This document shows positions 61,289-64,000 of a stretch of 64,000 nucleotides of DNA, piece by piece. The stretch is from Collinsella sp. AM34-10 (lineage in GTDB: Bacteria; Actinomycetota; Coriobacteriia; Coriobacteriales; Coriobacteriaceae): contig NZ_QSIL01000006.1 of NCBI RefSeq assembly GCF_003469185.1, forward strand, positions 62,001 to 126,000, given 5' to 3'. The notes below the pieces were generated by a model, which made no database searches, was not told where the DNA came from, and saw only the letters and a program-made list of their open reading frames with translations. Positions within the stretch are counted from its first letter, which is position 1. Each line of letters starts with the position of its first letter. Position numbers and translations under genes: made by a program.

Positions 61289-61587
61289 TGTCTCAATCTG
61301 TAACAGCAGAGCTTATTTGCCCCCCCTATCTGTTACAGATTGAGACAAACGAACTTGTCCGCCGGCACAATCTCAATCTGTAACACCTGGCCGCCCAAAT
61401 TGGGTCTAGCTGTTACAAATCGAGATAAACGGAAAGGCAGGCAGCCAATGTCTCGTTCTGTAACATCTAGCCGCGCAAATCGACTCTTACTGTTACAGAT
61501 TGAGACAAATAGGCAGGCGGGAAAATAACATCTCAATCTGTAACAGCTGGCGACCAAAAACGGACCCAGATGTTACAGATTGAGATT
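61289..61587. repeat. Array of eight alternating 15-nt repeats at exact 40-bp spacing
   Basis: TCTCAATCTGTAACA occurs at 61291, 61371, 61451 (variant TCTCGTTCTGTAACA) and 61531; its complement TGTTACAGATTGAGA occurs at 61331, 61411 (variant TGTTACAAATCGAGA), 61491 and 61571. Orientation alternates strictly and all seven spacers are exactly 25 nt, so the units recur every 80 bp and each adjacent pair forms a hairpin of 15-17 bp with a 25-nt loop. Odd-numbered loops share a loose G-C-x-CAAA pattern, even-numbered begin CAAA or TAAA. It is not a CRISPR array (repeats alternate and no cas genes). Its role is unknown. Confidence 0.9.
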
Positions 61588-61649
61588 GTTTTGGAGCAAG
61601 CGCGGCGCCGATGGTCTATTCCACATTTAGCTCTTGCATAACTGTGCAT

Positions 61650-61689
61650 AGTGTATATATACTGTGCTTACCGGTTATATACACGTGTA
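61650..61689 (+). promoter_or_regulatory. YtrA-type operator/promoter of the GntR-ABC operon
   Basis: AGTGTATATATACT (61650-61663) and TTATATACACGTGTA (61675-61689) form widely spaced AGTGTATA/TATACAC inverted sites in an AT-rich promoter, as for YtrA-family GntR repressors that control their own ABC operon. Confidence 0.65.
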
Positions 61690-61711
61690 GCCCAACAGCT
61701 AAGGAGCCGCT

Positions 61712-62092
61712 GTGGGCATCATCCTATCCAATTCGAGCGATAAGCCCATCTACGAGCAGATAACCTCGCAGGTCAAAGCTCAGATCTTATCGGGCACGCT
61801 CGCTGCGGGAGCCAAACTCCCCAGCATCCGTGCACTCGCGAGCGACCTGGGCGTGAGCGTAATCACCACCAAGCGCGCCTACGCCGACCTAGAGCAACTC
61901 GGGTTTATCTGCACCGTGCAGGGCAAGGGCTGCTTTGTCGCCGAGGGCAACCAGGAACTCTTGCGCGAAAACCAGCTCTGCCATATCGAAGAGCTACTTG
62001 CGAAAGCGGCGAGCCAAGCCGAAACCCTGGGCGTCACGCGCGACAAACTGCACGAGATGCTCGACCTGGTAGCCCCCGAAACCATGCAGTAG
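61712..62092 (+). CDS. YtrA-subfamily GntR regulator
   Basis: 126 residues from GTG 61712 (AAGGAGCCGCT upstream). Winged helix PIYEQITSQVKAQILSGTLAAGAKLPSIR, SVITTKRAYADLEQLGF, then a short helical tail with no effector domain, as in YtrA. It heads the ABC operon and probably represses it through the sites at 61650-61689. Confidence 0.93.
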   Translation: MGIILSNSSDKPIYEQITSQVKAQILSGTLAAGAKLPSIRALASDLGVSVITTKRAYADLEQLGFICTVQGKGCFVAEGNQELLRENQLCHIEELLAKAASQAETLGVTRDKLHEMLDLVAPETMQ

Positions 62093-62115
62093 CCATCTGC
62101 AAGAAAGGCTATACC

Positions 62116-62997
62116 ATGCAAAACCTTTTAGAACTCAAAGGCATCTCACGCCGTGTGAGCGACCGCTTTTCACTACGCGACGTCACGCTCGCTGTGGAGC
62201 CCGGCCAGATCGTTGGCTTTGTAGGCGCAAACGGCGCCGGCAAGACAACGACCATTCGCGCCGCGCTCGGGCTTATAAAGCTCGATGCCGGCGAGGTGCA
62301 CCTGTTTGGGCAGCGCTGTGGCGCCGACGCGCCCGATGAATCGCAACGCCATCTACGCTCCCGCGTCGGTCTTGTCCTGGACACGTGCCCCTTCCCCTCC
62401 ACGCTCAGGGTGGGCCAGATCGAGTCGCTCGTAGGCCCGGCGTACCCCACATGGGACCGCGAAACGTTCGCCGGATTCATCAACCGATTTGGCCTCGATC
62501 CCAAGACAAAGGTCAAGGACCTCTCCCGCGGCATGGGCATGAAACTGCAGCTTGCCTGTGCACTCAGCCACAATGCCAAGCTGCTCGTTTTGGACGAAGC
62601 CACCGCGGGCCTCGATCCCATGGCACGCGAGGAACTGCTTGATGAGCTGCTTGCCTTTGTCGCCGACGGCCAGCACAGCGTGTTACTCTCGAGCCACATT
62701 ACGTCCGACCTCGATCGCACCGCTGATCGCGTCATCTGCATCGAAAATGGCTCGATTATTTTTGACCTGCCGCGCGAGGACATTACCGACCGCGCCGGCA
62801 TCGCCCACTGCACCCAAGCACAGGCCGCCGAGCTTATGGCTTGCGTCGAAGGCGCCCGTGCCGCCCACCACGCCTATAGCGTGGACGTGCTCGTGCCCAA
62901 CCGTCACGAAGCGCTCGAGGCCTTTCCCGAGATTCCCTGCGATCGGGCAACCATTGATGACTATCTTCGCCTCACGCTGAAAGGGGCTTCGAAATGA
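62116..62997 (+). CDS. ABC transporter ATP-binding protein (YtrB-like)
   Basis: 293 residues. Walker A GANGAGKTTTIRAALGL, signature DLSRGMGMKLQLACAL (LSxGM type), Walker B LLVLDEATAGLDP, and the H-loop in LLSSHI. Partner of the permease whose start overlaps its stop (ATGA). Together with the GntR gene this is a YtrA-type operon, in other species induced by cell-wall antibiotics; inference here. Confidence 0.93.
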   Translation: MQNLLELKGISRRVSDRFSLRDVTLAVEPGQIVGFVGANGAGKTTTIRAALGLIKLDAGEVHLFGQRCGADAPDESQRHLRSRVGLVLDTCPFPSTLRVGQIESLVGPAYPTWDRETFAGFINRFGLDPKTKVKDLSRGMGMKLQLACALSHNAKLLVLDEATAGLDPMAREELLDELLAFVADGQHSVLLSSHITSDLDRTADRVICIENGSIIFDLPREDITDRAGIAHCTQAQAAELMACVEGARAAHHAYSVDVLVPNRHEALEAFPEIPCDRATIDDYLRLTLKGASK

Positions 62998-63692
62998 AAC
63001 GCGCCCTTATGTCCGAGCTCGCCATCGTTCGCTCGCTTGCCCCAAGCATTGCGGGTGTCGGCTTGTTCATATTCGTCGTGCTGACCCTTGCCAACGCATC
63101 GGACGGCGATTCCGGCATGAGCGCTGGCGCCTGCGCGGTCAGTGCCATGTCACCCATCATGGTCATGAGCTCGCTGGCCGGCTTCGACAATCAAAACGGT
63201 TGGGAGCGCTACCGGGCAACGCTGCCCTTCTCGCGCAAAGACATCATCCGCGCACGCTACCTGAGCGTTATTGTCTTCTCCGCCGTCATGGCGTGCGCCG
63301 CCGCGCTTCTGAGCATCGTCTCCTTCCCGCTCTTCAACAGCGCGGGTATCCCGTTGACGGGACAGATCGTCTTTGAGATTGCAATAGCCTCAGCAGCATC
63401 AATGCTCATCTCCCTCATGATGGTGTTTTTGGCGCAGCCGCTGTTCTTTCGATTTGGTCACATGGAGGCGCTGCGCCTATCCGTTGGCCTGTTTGCCCTG
63501 CTTGGTTGCGGCACCATGGCCACGCTGAGCTCCTCCAACCCCATCAGCAACTGGCTCATGTCGATTGCCGGAGCGAATCCCGATCCTGCCGTTCTGAGCT
63601 GTCTGTGTGCAGGCATCGCCGCACTTGCCCTCGCGCTATGTGCAATCAGCTGCGCCGTCAGCACCAAGGTCTATCGGGCACGCGACCTGTAA
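62994..63692 (+). CDS. ABC-2-type permease of the GntR operon
   Basis: 232 residues, ATG overlapping the ATPase stop. About six hydrophobic helices (SIAGVGLFIFVVLTLAN, VIVFSAVMACAAALLSIV, and so on). Short, typical of the YtrC/YtrD-like permeases that pair with one ATPase. Substrate unknown. Confidence 0.88.
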   Translation: MKRALMSELAIVRSLAPSIAGVGLFIFVVLTLANASDGDSGMSAGACAVSAMSPIMVMSSLAGFDNQNGWERYRATLPFSRKDIIRARYLSVIVFSAVMACAAALLSIVSFPLFNSAGIPLTGQIVFEIAIASAASMLISLMMVFLAQPLFFRFGHMEALRLSVGLFALLGCGTMATLSSSNPISNWLMSIAGANPDPAVLSCLCAGIAALALALCAISCAVSTKVYRARDL

Positions 63693-63931
63693 TCGACAGC
63701 CAAAGGGCTTGGGCTGCACGCCACCTCATTTACTAGATAAGACGAAGCAGCGACAACGTCGCTACCGCCCTTCACGGCATGCCGTTTAAATCTTGGCAAC
63801 CAAAGAGAAGCCGACAGCATATCGACAATTCGAGCCTCAACCAAATAGTTCCCCGGAACATGGCCCCGTCTCGCCGCGGCCATATCAAACCTTCATGGTG
63901 GGGCGGTATCCTCATGTCCATAAAACTCGCA

Positions 63932-63948
63932 GGATAAACCCATTATCC
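63932..63948. promoter_or_regulatory. Small dyad before the last gene
   Basis: GGATAAACCCATTATCC, six-base arms, ends 18 bp before the GTG of the last gene and next to its AAGGAGG site. Possible operator or RBS-occluding hairpin. Confidence 0.35.
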
Positions 63949-63965
63949 AAGGAGGCACCGCACCC

Positions 63966-64000
63966 GTGTCGTGGGTTGTCGCAGCATTTGCGTCAGCATT
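63966..64000 (+). CDS. EamA-like membrane protein, 5' end only
   Basis: Eleven complete codons from GTG 63966, after AAGGAGGCACCG: MSWVVAAFASA. This resembles the start of EamA/DMT-type permeases, but the frame is cut by the window and the call rests on very little. Confidence 0.45.
   Translation, partial: MSWVVAAFASA

Larger units (their letters stand above)
61146..61711. other. 566-bp divergent intergenic region with repeat array and GntR operator
   Basis: No gene is seen. Nearest prfC is ordinary sequence with its promoter; 61289-61587 is the regular repeat array; 61590-61711 carries the AT-rich promoter and operator of the GntR/ABC operon. Confidence 0.8.

Noticed and set aside
61289..61587. 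CRISPR array
   Set aside because: The repeats alternate in orientation, are only 15 nt long and have no cas genes nearby; true CRISPR repeats are all in one orientation.

Overview
The window is a high-GC, gene-dense piece of a bacterial chromosome. A bile salt hydrolase, a TetM-like chromosomal GTPase, many small orphan ATPase and transport genes, a sortase-type surface protein pair and many short palindromic intergenic elements point to a gut actinobacterium of the Coriobacteriia, most likely Collinsella. That assignment is inference from gene content and composition, not from a marker gene. I see no rRNA, tRNA, CRISPR array, prophage or complete insertion sequence.

Layout. 0-7 kb: the end of an iron alcohol dehydrogenase, rubrerythrin, an AbiEi/DUF559-like nuclease-fold gene bracketed by two copies of a 120-bp terminal-inverted-repeat element, and the PLP synthase locus (pdxR divergent from pdxS-pdxT). 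7-16 kb: an RGG-repeat protein, a degenerate peptide-deformylase paralogue, an XRE-alanine aminotransferase fusion, a LysR/EamA pair, the Kup potassium transporter, bile salt hydrolase, and a second, differently degenerate deformylase paralogue. 16-22 kb: a purine permease and a tandemly duplicated surface beta-helix protein; the 2.04-kb duplication carried along the last 14 codons of the permease. 22-30 kb: esterase, uracil permease, MetE-like methyltransferase with its LysR regulator, HAD phosphatase, and a TPP-riboswitch operon (thiM, thiamine-binding protein, thiE). 30-38 kb: patatin, two paralogous GGDEF/PAS signalling proteins (one with EAL), flavoprotein, ArsC-like protein, CobW GTPase, TrmL. 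38-50 kb: an accessory-looking stretch with EcsC, DUF4230 and FxLYD-lipoprotein genes, a serine recombinase, two orphan AAA ATPases with phased operators, a UvrA2-type ATPase, GNATs and a TetM-like GTPase. 50-64 kb: rRNA methyltransferases RsmJ and RlmA, MATE exporter, a second LysR/EamA pair, Ung, SDR, queuosine-precursor transporter, RF3, and a YtrA-type GntR/ABC operon, ending in the first codons of an EamA-like gene.

The most unusual signals are non-coding. Between prfC and the GntR operon lies an array of eight 15-nt repeats in strictly alternating orientation, every one separated by exactly 25 nt (an 80-bp period over four hairpin units). The nuclease-like gene at 2.3-3.4 kb sits between twin inverted-repeat elements whose arms supply the stop codons of that gene and of pdxR. 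Several other palindromic families in the window also begin at or within a few bases of stop codons. The two orphan ATPases carry threefold direct repeats upstream at exact 20-bp and 10-bp spacing.
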